In this document: positions 1 through 11,779 of the stretch, piece after piece
Layout: each line of letters opens with the position of its first letter
Numbering within the stretch: position 1 is the stretch's first letter
NCBI GenBank assembly: GCA_949152475.1
Contig: OX424561.1
Span: forward strand, 2,852,001-2,916,000
DNA from: Terebella lapidaria
Lineage: Eukaryota > Annelida > Polychaeta > Terebellida > Terebellidae
Direction of reading: 5' to 3'
DNA length: 64,000 bases
The notes under the pieces: generated by a model
The model's database searches: none
Told to the model about the DNA's origin: nothing
What the model saw: the letters and a program-made list of their open reading frames with translations, nothing else
Position numbers and translations under genes: made by a program

Positions 1-43
1 AGGTCATTCATATGGTAATTTGTCAGAAATTTTATCATTTCAG

Positions 44-3000
44 CAAACTTCGAGCACAGCTTGGCCTCAAACCTCTTGATACTGGATCTGGTCCAAAAGG
101 TGATAGCAACATGAAAAAATATTTGTGGCAAATACAGTTTCTAAATGTTGTGGAGACTGAATGTGAGAAATTGTAGCATTGCTAAAAAGGAGTGATTCAC
201 GTGTCAATCAGGTGTCCTTTCACCAATTCCATCATAGTTTCATGTTCGTCCGGGATTCATTACAAGATTCTTAGAATGTTTTGCAGATGAAAGTAAAGCT
301 GATAAGGAAGATGTACATGTCCCTGCGGCAAATCTTTCTGACCTGAAGAAGTCAGAGAATTTGCGACAGAAGATGGCACAACTTAAAGAGAAGAGGAGAA
401 TTAACATGATGCTAGGGTCTGTTGTCAAACTTGTCAATACTTATAATAACCTAAATATCCATCAATTATCCCAAATATGTTGAAGTCTTTGGTACCACAT
501 CATGTATACTTGTATCTGATCAATGACAAAACTGTTCTGAGGCAATGAAATTAGGCACCAAATAACAACAATCATAAAATATTTATGTTATTGACAAATG
601 GTTGAAAATTGCTACAAATGTTTTGTGAATAATTTGTTATGATATGAAGGAAAGTGAAGACACTTGGAGATAGTGACTCTGATGATGACACCGTCGCTTG
701 GGTCAGGAAAAGTAGAGCAGTCGAAGATCAAAAGAAAAAGGCGGAAAAACAGGTTAGCCTCGAATCCATCTGAAAAATTCAGTTCTTACTGCAAAATTAC
801 TTGGAATGTTTGCTTTAAAGGCGTGATGTGACATGATGCTTTTTTTTTTCCTTGACAGGCTAAGATGCTGGAGGAAATGGATGCAGAGTTTGGCATTGGA
901 GATTTGGTCGAGGAAGAATTCAATACAAAAAAGGTGCACAGATAATATAGAGAGAAAAATGCTGTGTGGTCATAGGATTCTTCATGCATGGATATATATC
1001 TCAAGTTCTCAACTTTTTCAGAAGTACACATCCAAAGATTTGAAAGGTTTAAACATTCAACATGGTCAAGAAAACTTCAAGGAAGGAAAGACTGTTGTAT
1101 TAACACTGCAGGATGCAGGTATGTTCTCCAAGCACATTAGTTGTCCAGAAATTCCTGATATATCTTTAATATCATTACACTGAACCTACCGAATAGCTAT
1201 GACATGTCAGCGTGTCTCTATTTCCTAATGTTTCCTGACCCACTATTTTGTAAAGTTTATGGTAATAAAACCTGTCCATAAATCTCCTACCACTATCATA
1301 ACTGTACACTGGACACTGTTTGCTGTTGTTGCAGGAGTACTGGATGAGAAGGCAGAAGACACACTTGTCAATGTCAATATGATCGATGATGAGAAAGCTG
1401 AAAAGAACGTGGAGGTCAAGAAAAAGAAACCTGACTACAATCCGTATGACAATGAGTATGATGAATATGGCGAGGTATGTGGAACTGTGCTTGCTTGATG
1501 AAGCTTGTGTTGTTTTTTCCTGGTCAGTAATAATAGGCCAGCACAAAATTTGCAAGTCAGTTTTCCCCGAAATTTAATTTTGAATTACCCATAATATCAT
1601 GTGCATGTGTTTATTCAGTGTTATTTTCTGTCCATTCAGTTGAAACCGAAGGATATTTTGGAAAAATATAATGAAGAAATTGATGGCGAGAAAAAGAGTT
1701 CATTCAAACTGGGTAAGTAAAGAGACTAACTTACACTGAAAAAAAATTGAGCTGTCAAGAGTTATATTTCTGAAAATGAACATGTCAAGCTTGAAATTAT
1801 GAAAAGCTGGTGGGGACATGGGAATTGGATATTGGGAATTCTTTAGTAGTAAACCATGGTTTAATACTACAAAATTCCCAGTACCCAATTGACCAGTCTC
1901 CATCATATATAAGCCATGGTTTAATACTGCAGAGTTTCCAATATCCAATTTCCATGTCCTCACAACAGAGAGCCGGTAAACCATGGTTTAATACTACGAA
2001 ATTCCCAAAACCCAATTCCCAAGTCTTTATAGTATATGAGATACATGTATTCCATAGTAAACCATGTTTTATTACTGTGGAAGTTCCCAATTCCCATGTC
2101 CCCACCAGCTTTCCGTACCTCACCGGCTTTGCGTAGGAAATACTAACACAGTATTACTTTTGTTTTGGAAAGGTTCTGGGGGTCATTATGACACGCAACA
2201 GGATCGTAGATTGGACGAAATAAAACAGGAACTAAAATCAAGAGCAGTATGTACAATTTTCCAGTATCGATAGTGCTGTGCATTTAATGCTAGGCACTTG
2301 TTTCTAGTCAACTGCCTCCGTACAAGCTTAGCATTGTATAATTTTGTGGAGATGTGCCTGATGTCTCTTTCAGGAGTCCCTGACCCTACCTGCACCCGTC
2401 CTCAGCAGTGAATTCTACACGGAACAGGAGATGTTCTCCTTCAAAAAGGTCAAGAAGAAATCACGCAAGCTCCGCAAGAAACCCAAGGTCATTACCGCTG
2501 ACGACCTGATGCCTCTGGGTAGTGAGTCAGGCAAAGATCTAGGCAGCAGACTCAAGAAATTGTAAGAAATGTATTCAAGGCTACAATGCAGTATAATACT
2601 CTCTACATCGAGGAGTAGGTAGATTTAGTTTACATATAATGACAGCACAGCTGAAGAATCCTGTTGATGAGAGCTGATGTCAGTAGCTCATCGTCTTTCT
2701 GTCGGCAGGAAGCGGGAGGAAGGAGAGCTCGTGGACACCGATATTCCTCGGGAGATGATTGAGAAAACAGGACCTATCCCTGGCCTAGATCTTGTAGACA
2801 TGGACATAGACAAGGCTGACCTTATTGACGATTGTATGTCTACTTTTTTAACCTGTATATCTGCATAACTATATGATGATGATATAAGTGTGTGGTGCAG
2901 GACTTATAATGATGATATAAGTGTGTGGTATAGGACTTATGATGACGATATAAGTGTGTGGTATAGGACTTATGATGATGATATAAGTGTGTGGTGCAGG

Positions 3001-6000
3001 ACTTATGATGATGATATAAGTGTGTGGTATAGGACTTATGATGATGATATAAGTGTGTGGTATAGGACTTATAGTGATGATATAAGTGTGTGGTATAGGA
3101 CTTATGATGATGATATAAGTGTATTGTATAGGACTTATGATGATGATATAAGTGTGTGGTATAGGACTTATGATGATGATATAAGTGTGTGGTATAGGAC
3201 TTATGATGATGATATAAGTGTGTGGTATAGGACTTATGATGATGATATAAGTGTGTGGTATAGGACTTACAATGATGATATAAGTGTGTGGTATAGGACT
3301 TATGATGATGATATAAGTGTGTGGTATAGGACTTATGATGATGATATAAGTGTGTGGTATAGGACTTATAGTGATGATATAAGTGTGTGGTGTAGGACTT
3401 ATAATGATGATATAAGTGTGTGGTGTAGGACTTATAATGATGATATAAGTGTGTGGTATAGGACTTATGATGATGATATAAGTGTGTGGTATAGGACTTA
3501 TAATGATGATATAAGTGTGTGGTATAGGACTTATGATGATGATATAAGTGTGTGGTATAGGACTTATAATGATGATATAAGTGTGTGGTATAGGACTTAT
3601 GATGATGATATAAGTGTGTGGTATAGGACTTATAATGATGATATAAGTGTGTGGTATAGGACTTATGATGATGATATAAGTGTGTGGTATAGGACTTATG
3701 ATGATGATATAAGTGTGTGGTATAGGACTTATGATGATGATATAAGTGTGTGGTATAGGACTTATAATGATGATATAAGTGTGTGGTATAGGACTTATAA
3801 TGATGATATAAGTGTGTGGTATAGGACTTATGATGATGATATAAGTGTGTGGTATAGGACTTATGATGATGATATAAGTGTGTGGTGTAGGACTTATGAT
3901 GATGATATAAGTGTGTGGTATAGGACTTATGATGATGATATAAGTGTGTGGTATAGGACTTATGATGATGATATAAGTGTGTGGTGTAGGACTTATAATG
4001 ATGATATAAGTGTGTGGTATAGGACTTATGATGATGATATAAGTGTGTGGTGTAGGACTTATGATGATGATATAAGTGTGTGGTATAGGACTTATGATGA
4101 TGATATAAGTGTGTGGTATAGGACTTATAATGATGATATAAGTGTGTGGTATAGGACTTATGATGATGATATAAGTGTGTGGTATAGGACTTATGATGAT
4201 GATATAAGTGTGTGGTATAGGACTTATGATGATGATATAAGTGTGTGGTGTAGGACTTATGATGATGATATAAGTGTGTGGTATAGGACTTATGATGATA
4301 TGAGTGTGTGGTATAGGACTTATGATGAAGATATAAGTGTGTGGTATAGGACTTATGATGATGATATAAGTGTGTGGTATAGGACTTATGATGATGATAT
4401 AAGTGTGTGGTGTAGGACTTATGATGATGATATAAGTGTGTGGTATAGGACTTATGATGATATGAGTGTGTGGTATAGGACTTATGATGAAGATATAAGT
4501 GTGTGGTATAGGACTTATGATGATGATATAAGTGTGTGGTATAGGACTTATGATGATGATATGAGTGTGTGGTATAGGACTTATGATGATGATATAAGTG
4601 TGTGGTATAGGACTTATAATGATGATATAAGTGTGTGGTATAGGACTTATGATGATGATATAAGTGTGTGGTATAGGACTTATGATGATGATATAAGTGT
4701 GTGGTATAGGACTTATGATGATGATATAAGTGTGTGGTATAGGACTTATGATGATGATATAAGTGTGTGGTGTAGGACTTATGATGATGATATAAGTGTG
4801 TGGTATAGGACTTACTACTGTCAGAGAGCGTAGAATAGAGAGCTGTCACTCTGCAAATTTCCATTGTCTACCATTTTGTCTCATGGAGCACTGTAATCCT
4901 GGCGGCTGAATGCGCTGTTGTAGTTTGTCGTCCTCAGGAACGATTGTGAGTTACGTCATTTCGTTTTGCTAACATATTCTTTCATTCATAAATTCATGTC
5001 GTAGTAATAGTAGTAAACATTCATTCATAAGGCGCCTTCACCTGCCAGGAGTGCCACCAGTTCAAAATACAAAATGGTGCCAGTGGAGTGACACCTCTCT
5101 GTTCTACACTCTCTGCTACTGTTCAGCAGATAATTTTACTGTTCAAAGTGTGTGAGGTGTTATTACTCATTGAACACAATTTTCACCTTTTAATGTAAAG
5201 TGATAGGATTTCTCGACAGTTACGTCAGGGAGTGATTCTACAAAATATACACATGTAGTTATCATGTCTCCCCTCAGTGAGATCGGATTCCACTAGCAGT
5301 TTCTATTCTGACTGTTACAGCGGAGATTTTGGGACCGGAGGTGGATCTGACAGGAGTTCAGGTGGAGGAAGACACGGCTAAACTAGAGCTCGAGATGTCA
5401 CTCAAAAAAGCTCAGAAACTCAAACGGAAACAGGCCAAGGTTAGTACTGGTTTGAATCGAAGTTATTAAATCAGGACAAGAAATCATATAATTTGCAGTG
5501 AGAATAAATTCAAAGATGGAGTTACATGAATCACATTTTCAACGCTCTGAACATGAGCATGTACTAGATCTGACACTCTTCTCGACAGAGCCAGATTCAG
5601 CGCTTGACGCAGGGTGTCATAGATGAGCCGATGGAGGCTGTGGAGTCCATGACTGCTCCCTCGGTGCCAGGGGGTCAGGGCGGCAACATTGTGCTGGATG
5701 CCACGTCAGAGTTCTGTCGCTCCCTCGGAGAGATTCCCACATACGGCATGGCCGGAAACCGTCCCGAGGACGAGGATGAACTACAGGTAATGAGCATTTA
5801 CATCTGTTGGGAAACTCTTGCTGCCATCGTGATGTTGTCGAAACAATGCTGTCACTGATGCGAGTGACAAGATTTTCCCTATTGCTGTATTTGGCAGGAG
5901 TTTGAGCAGGAGTTGCTGGAGCGACGGCGAGCGATGGAGGAGGCGGACGAGGAAGCACAGCCGGGCTGGCAGTCGGTCCAGATAGATACTCGGCCCGTCG

Positions 6001-9000
6001 AAATCGAGGAAGAGGAAACAGCCGTCCTCGACGACGAACCGATTGTCAGCGAGGGCCTCTCAGCTGCTCTCCGCCTCGCCAACAAGAAAGGTATGCAAAT
6101 TTGTAAACGGTCAGTGTCCTTGTGAGCTGCAGTACAAGATCTGTGGTCATTCACTTTTGATACGTTTTGCAGGTTACTTGGAGAAAGAATACAGAAAAGC
6201 TGTATCAGCCACCATGAACCATGAAATGCTTGACAAGAATTACTCAATTGAGGACAAGCGATACGAGTGAGTATCATTATTTTCATCATTTGTGCATTCA
6301 TCAACAACTCAAATCACACTGTATGATTTGTTTCATTGTATCCCCCGAACAAAGTTCGGCGGATACTATGGATTTACGATCGTCGCGCCGCCGCGTCCGC
6401 AGAAACTTTCTTGTGAACGCGCTGCAGCTTGCAAATCTGAACCGATTTTGATAATATTTTATATGGACATGTCTTATGGTGAGATCACGACACCTATCGA
6501 TTTTGGTTGCCATAGCAACCAAAATAGCCGATTGGCGTAACATTTCGTGCTCAAATTAGCCTGTTGGACACACATGGGTTGTGAACGCTCTACGGGTGGG
6601 AGTTTTCGATGAATGATGATTAAATCGCACAGGCTCAATGAGAAAAACCATCACATGAAACCTATTGTTTTTCAGAATGATCGAATAAATATTAATAAGT
6701 TTGAGAGGTTAACTTATTACGACAATTAAAATACCCACTTTGACATGTGTGATCAATCCAATAACCTGCACTATGAAAGCAAATTGCACTGGATTCTTGT
6801 TCAGAATACAGAACTGATGTTTTTGGTGAAAAAAGAACAATATTACTGAATAAGTTAACATTGGTTTTACTAGTTAAGTCTATTATTGACAATAAAAAAA
6901 GTTAAGACGAGAAACATTTATTATTGAGCTCAACCAGGTAAAGGTTTTGTCCAGTAGAGATTTCACAGGTGTAACCGAATAAGTTAACATTATCTTTACT
7001 GGTTAAGTCTATTATTGACCACAATAAAAATAGTTAAGACAAGAAACATTTATTATTGGGCTCAACAAGGTAAAGCTTCTGTGCAGTAGAGATTTCATGG
7101 CTGTAGCCAAATAAGTTAGCATCATTTTTACTAGTTAAGTCTATTATTGACCTCAAGAAAAATAGTTAAGACAAGAAACATTTATTATTGAGCTCAACAA
7201 TTTAAAAGTCTTGTCCAGTAGAGATTTCATGGGTGTAACCAGATAAGTTAACATTATTTTTACCAGTAAAGTCAATTTTTACTTCGAATTTCAACTTGAA
7301 ACCAAGTTTGGTACATATTATGAATTAAAATATAATTTATGGTGAAAAGTTTGATCTGGCTCCAATTTCGTCATCTTGAAATGCAGTTTTGGTAAACTTT
7401 TACTTGAATTTCAGCTTGAAACCAAGTTTGGCACATATTATGAATTCAAATTTAAATTATGGTGAAAAGTTTGATCTGGCTCCAATTTCGTCATCTTGAA
7501 ATGTAGTTTTGGTCAACTTTTACTTTGAATTCCAACTTGGAACCAAGTTTGGCTGGCGCATAGTCTGAGTTGAAATATAACTTATGGTGAAAAGTTCGAT
7601 CTGGCTCCAATTTAGTCATCTTGAGATGCAGTTTTTGTCAACTTTTGCTTGAATTTCAACTTGGAACCAATTTTTTCAAATATTCTGAGTTGAAATATAA
7701 CTTTAGGAAAACTTTTATCTGGCTGTAATTTCGTTATTTTATCGAACATGTCGAAATGCATTTCGTATGCAGTGATATCATTGGTGATCTTGAATTCGAC
7801 CTTCAATAAGCTTGAAAGATTCCACGGGATGATAGGGCTACGGGGGATACACCCAAGCGGTCGTAGGCGACCGGAAGTGTCTAGTTTGTACATGGACCCA
7901 GTTTATGTTAAAATAACTTCTTGAGAAAGTTTCTTGACTGTCATCTGATATTCACTGTGACTTAGACAAATGAATATTGACCATTCCACAGTGATCTTGA
8001 CCTTTGAATGTCAACCATTTCCCCTTGACCTTCGAATGTCAACCTTTTCACCGTGACCTTGACCTTTGAATGTTGACTTTTTCTCAGGGACCTTAGTCTT
8101 CAAATGTCGACCTTACCACTGTGAAATTATTGTATCCCCCGAACAAAGTTCGGCGGATACTATGGATTTACGATCGTCGCGCCGCCGCCGCCGCCGCCGC
8201 CGCCGCGTCCGCGTCCGCGTCCGCGTCCGCAGACACTTTCTTGTGAACGCGCTGCAACTTGCAAATATGAACCGATTTTGATAATATTTCATATGGACAT
8301 GTCTTATGGTGAGATCTGGACACCTATCGATTTTGGTTGCCATAGCAACCAAAATAGCCGATTGGCGTAACATTTTGTGCTCAAATTAGCCTGTTTAACA
8401 CACATGGGTTGTGAACGCTCTACGGGTGGGAGTTTTCAATGAATGATGATGAAATCGCACAGGCTCAATGAGAAAGACCATCACACGAAACCTATTGTTT
8501 TTCAGAATGATCGAATAAATATTAATAAGTTTGAGAGGATAACTTATTACGACAATTAAAATACCTACTTTGACATGTGTGATCACTCCAATAACCTGTA
8601 CTATGAAAGCAAATTGCATTGGATTCTTGTTCAGAATACAGAACTGATGTTTTTGGTGAAAAAAGAACAATATCACTGAATAAGTTAACATTGGTTTTAC
8701 TAGTTAAGTCTATTATTGACCACAATAAAAATAGTTAAGACGAGAAACATTTATTATTGAGCTCAACAAGGTAAAGGTTTTGTCCAGTAGAGATTTCACA
8801 GGTGTAACCGAATAAGTTAACATTATTTTTACTAGTTAAGTCTATTATTGACCACAATAAAAATAGTTAAGACAAGAAACATTTATTATTGGGCTCAACA
8901 AGGTAAAGCTTCTGTGCAGTAGAGATTTCATGGCTGTAGCCGAATAAGTTAACATCATTTTTACTAATTAAGTCTATTATTGACCTCAAGAAAAATTGTT

Positions 9001-10957
9001 AAGACAAGAAACATTTATTATTGAGCTCAACAATTTAAAATTTTTGTCCAGTAGAGATTTCATGGGTGTATCCGGATAAGTTAACATTATTTTTACCAGT
9101 AAAGTCAATTTTTACTTCGAATTTCAACTTGAAACCAAGTTTGGCACATATTATGAATTAAAATTTAAACTATGGTTAAAAGTTGATCTGGCTCCAATTT
9201 CGTCATCTTGAAATGTAGTTTTGGTCAACTTTTACTTTGAATTTCAACTTGGAACCAAGTTTGGCACATAGTATGAGTTGAAATATAACTTATAGTGAAA
9301 AGTTCGATCTGGCTCCAATTTAGTCATCTCGCAACTTGGAACCAAGTTTGTCAAATATTCTGAGTTGAAATATAGCTTTAGGTGAAAACTTTTATCTGGC
9401 TGTAATTTCGTTATTTTTTTCGAACATGTCGAAATGGAAATTCGAATGCAGTGATTTCACACTCACAATGTACATCAGCAATATATTTGGGGCAACAGGG
9501 ATGATAGGGCTACGGGGGATACACCCAAGTGGTCGTAGGCGACCGGAAGCGTCTAGTCTTTTTAATGTCAACCTTTCCATTATGACCTTCACCTTTGAAT
9601 GTCGACCTTCCAACTGTTACATCGACGATCGAATGTTGACCCTTCACAGTGACCTTAATCTTTGTATTTTGACCTTTCCACTGTGACCTTGACGATCGAA
9701 TGTTGATCCTTTCCACAGTGACCTTGACCTTTGAATGTCGACCTTTCCACTATGACCTTGACGATCTAATGTCGATTTTTCCACAGTGACTTTGACCTTG
9801 AATGCTGACCTTTCCACTGTGACCTCGACAATTGAATGTGGACCTTTCCACAGTGACCTTGACCTTTGAATGTTGACCTTTCCACTATGACCTTGACAAT
9901 CGAAAGTGACCACAGTGACCTTGACCTTGACTGCCGACCTTTCCACTGTGACCTTGACAATCGAATGTTAACCTTTCACAGGGACCTTGACCTTTGAATG
10001 TCGACCTTTCCACTGTGACTTTGACGATCAAATGTTGACCTTTCCATAGTGACATTGACCTTCGAATTCTGACCTCAAGTTTTCACCTCGACTTTGACTA
10101 TCCACAGTGACCTCGATGAGAAATACCGTAAGAGGGACCGCTACGTGGGAGGTGTGGTGTCGGACTTCAAGGAAAAGTCCAACTACAAACCGAACGTGAA
10201 CCTGGAGTACATTGATGAAGGTGGCCGTCTCATGAACCAGAAGGAGGCTTTCCGATATCTCTCACATCGCTTCCACGGCAAGGGCTCCGGTAAAAAGAAA
10301 ACCGAGAAGAGGCAGAAGAAGAAAGAGGAAGAACAGGTATGAGATATTTTGTGGACATCTAGCAAATGGATTTGAAACAAACATGTTCGAGATAATTAAG
10401 GCGAGGACCGAAAAAAAACATTTGGGTACACAGACACCTGCATAAGTGATACACTTGAGGAAAATCCCAAATGTGGCTCATATAGACAGGTTTGACTGTA
10501 GTACTTGTGTGTGTAACAGGGAAAAGTATGTACTGGTAAATGGTGTTGTTTCACACTTGCGCAGCTGATGAAGACGATGAGTTCCACAGACACACCCCTG
10601 AACACCGTGGCCTTGCTCATGGAGAAACAGAAAACGGAGAAGTCACCTTACATCGTGCTGAGCGGTGGCAGCAAGACCGCCACGTATGTATCCTCCCAGA
10701 ACATGTTCCAGCTGTTACTGGGGTGTTTGGGCTCCATGTTTCATTGGTGTGGGTGTTGCAGGAGAAAGCATGGTAGACTTGGATCTTATCTGGTAAAAGT
10801 TTCTAGTCACGTTTTATCAACCCTGCTCATATGCACAAAAACATGTGGCCTAAACTCTTCATATATTGATAGCCTTAATACAACCAGTTGGAATACCGGT
10901 AGTAATATACCGGTCTACAATATATACACTTTCATTTTTTGCAGGCTTTCCAAATGA
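44..10957 (+). CDS. SART1: SART1 (Snu66) tri-snRNP protein, 5' end outside window
   Basis: Spliceosomal protein of the U4/U6.U5 tri-snRNP, needed for tri-snRNP assembly in the nucleus (family knowledge). Exons by GT/AG and phase: 44-99, 287-416, 650-752, 859-933, 1022-1118, 1335-1474, 1640-1712, 2173-2246, 2374-2561, 2709-2833, 5321-5439, 5589-5786, 5898-6090, 6173-6266, 10108-10336, 10565-10683, 10945-10957. They join in frame into 674 residues plus stop. The first visible exon reads [11 protein letters not shown], matching the Hub1-interacting HIND motif. Other family landmarks are [60 protein letters not shown] and [13 protein letters not shown]. The last exon holds only 13 nt and gives the end TLSK, comparable to TITK in human SART1. 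The N-terminal RS-rich part (about 110 residues in human) lies upstream. Introns are repeat-rich; the longest is 6267-10107. Confidence 0.95.
1803..2112. mobile_element. Fold-back MITE in SART1 intron 7
   Basis: The ends are inverted copies: AAAGCTGGTGGGGACATGGG at the left and its complement ending at 2112 on the right, continuing inward for about 27 bp. The interior repeats a ~60 bp word (AAACCATGGTTTAATACTAC and a CCCAATTCCCA-type half) four or five times, partly in inverted orientation, so the whole element can fold. No coding capacity and no clear target duplication were seen. The superfamily is unknown. Confidence 0.7.
2874..4814. repeat. 33-bp minisatellite in SART1 intron 10, ~59 units
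   Basis: A unit built on GATATAAGTGTGTGGTATAG followed by GACTTATGATGAT repeats head-to-tail with few substitutions (TAT/TGT, GAT/AAT). Because 33 is a multiple of three, both strands stay open for over 640 codons: plus strand as an 11-residue [11 protein letters not shown] repeat, minus strand as [11 protein letters not shown]. Both frames are by-products: the array is intronic and the SART1 frame stops before it. Two 30-bp units lie 162 bp apart (near 4300 and 4462) in matching surroundings, showing a higher-order block. The rest of the intron (4815-5320) holds no feature I can support. Confidence 0.95.
6341..7884 (+). mobile_element. Helitron-like repeat, copy 1 (SART1 intron 14)
   Basis: Starts TCCCCCGAACAAAG after an A. 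The first 30 bp form a hairpin (CCGAAC..GTTCGG). Ends with a 16-nt hairpin CGGTCGTAGGCGACCG (7858-7873), 7 nt, then CTAG followed by T. A|TC start, 3' hairpin, CTRR|T end and no TSD are Helitron hallmarks. The interior has about three ~135 bp tandem repeats (TTATTATTGAGCTCAACAAGG type) then about four ~120 bp repeats (CTGGCTCCAATTTCGTCATC type). It has no Rep/helicase frame, so it would be non-autonomous. The second copy at 8135-9556 has the same ends. Confidence 0.5.
7905..8130. repeat. TGACCTTGA-type minisatellite, left part
   Basis: Degenerate repeats mixing 'ccacagtgaccttgacc' with 'tttgaatgtcgacctttcc'. It is the same array as 9557-10107, apparently split by the second Helitron-like copy. 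It holds a splice-acceptor-like TTCCACAG (AG at 7990-7991) and one TGACCTTGA (8054). Confidence 0.7.
8135..9556 (+). mobile_element. Helitron-like repeat, copy 2 (SART1 intron 14)
   Basis: Same ends as copy 1: TCCCCCGAACAAAG after A at the left, and 3' hairpin, spacer, CTAG (9553-9556) and T at the right. The interior matches copy 1 except for fewer internal repeats and an expanded CCG/GTCCGC tract at about 8178-8230. The right flank differs from copy 1 immediately after CTAG|T, which places the true boundary there. It lies inside the TGACCTTGA array. Confidence 0.5.
9557..10107. repeat. TGACCTTGA minisatellite abutting SART1 exon 15
   Basis: A ~65 bp compound repeat alternates CCACAGTGACCTTGACCTTT with CCACTGTGACCTTGACGATC. 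Exact TGACCTTGA words start at 9684, 9719, 9753, 9854, 9888, 9916 and 9949. Several units contain pyrimidines plus CCACAG|TGACC, the same context as the genuine exon 15 acceptor at 10106-10107 (TATCCACAG|TGACC), so the array runs into the exon boundary. Confidence 0.8.
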
Positions 10958-11779
10958 GGCTCCAACTAGCGCCAAATTTAGGAAATGAGCTGTATCAGTA
11001 CAGTTGGTGTCGTACATTTCATAGAATGGACTATGACAACAGCCCACAGGGTTGTTCCCCCGGACTCAAAAAAAATACAACTGAATGGGTTTAGTTGCAA
11101 CAACAGTGGGCCAATGTCAGTGGAGACCTCAAATAGATTGTGATATTGATTGAAACTTGGCGATATCACCGACTGTCAAAGTTACTATGTACATGTACCA
11201 TGAAGAGGCCAGAGCATTTTCTTTCATTAGCTGATTTATCTTTTTGTTTCATGGCTATTTATTCTGCACGTAATGCATATAAAATCTTGTGTTGAAAGTA
11301 ATTGCCAGTGAAAAGCATTTTGTAAGGACAACCTTGTATGGTAATATTGTAGCATTCTGTATAACAATTTGTTATTTGTGAGAACATATAATGTGAAGTG
11401 TGTGCAACTAGCACCCATGATACTTGTGAGAGAATGGACAGAAGGATGAGTAAAAGATAAAGACAACTTCCTTGTTTAGTTGAGATGTATCTTTTCATAC
11501 AGTTTATATCATGTCAAACAATCACATATGTATAAGACACGAAATCAAGCAAGTACTGACAAATATACAATGTTTGTTTTCCAAACTTTGTTGAATCTTG
11601 GCCCTGATTCGACCAGAATGAGTTCTGGTAGTACAATCATCCCTCCGAATACATTGATTGTTGATACATCACAGATAACATAATACTTTTTGTACAAGAT
11701 TAGGGTATTGACCCTATCAGTGTTACAAGTGTCGATGGAAATTCACGACAAGAGCATGACGACAAAATCACACAGAAGA
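10958..11779. other. Tail-to-tail intergenic region SART1 / AMN
   Basis: Holds the SART1 3' UTR and, on the minus strand, the AMN 3' UTR. I found no plus-strand AATAAA for SART1 here and no convincing coding frame. Confidence 0.6.
11258..11263 (-). terminator. Possible AMN polyadenylation signal
   Basis: AATAAA on the minus strand, about 520 nt beyond the AMN stop codon. It is the only canonical hexamer I noticed downstream of the gene; no cleavage-site evidence. Confidence 0.35.

Noticed and set aside
2840-4864. 674-aa minus-strand and 647-aa plus-strand frames as giant repeat proteins
   Set aside because: Both arise from a 33-bp minisatellite in a SART1 intron; the period is divisible by three, so all frames without an internal stop stay open. 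There is no flanking coding sequence.
5617-6307. Minus-strand frames opposite SART1 exons 12-14
   Set aside because: Antisense shadows of codon-biased exons with no family similarity.
10568-10957. Unspliced 129-aa frame as the SART1 C-terminus
   Set aside because: A GTATGT donor at 10684 and acceptor at 10944 restore the family ending TLSK; the read-through tail has no family similarity.
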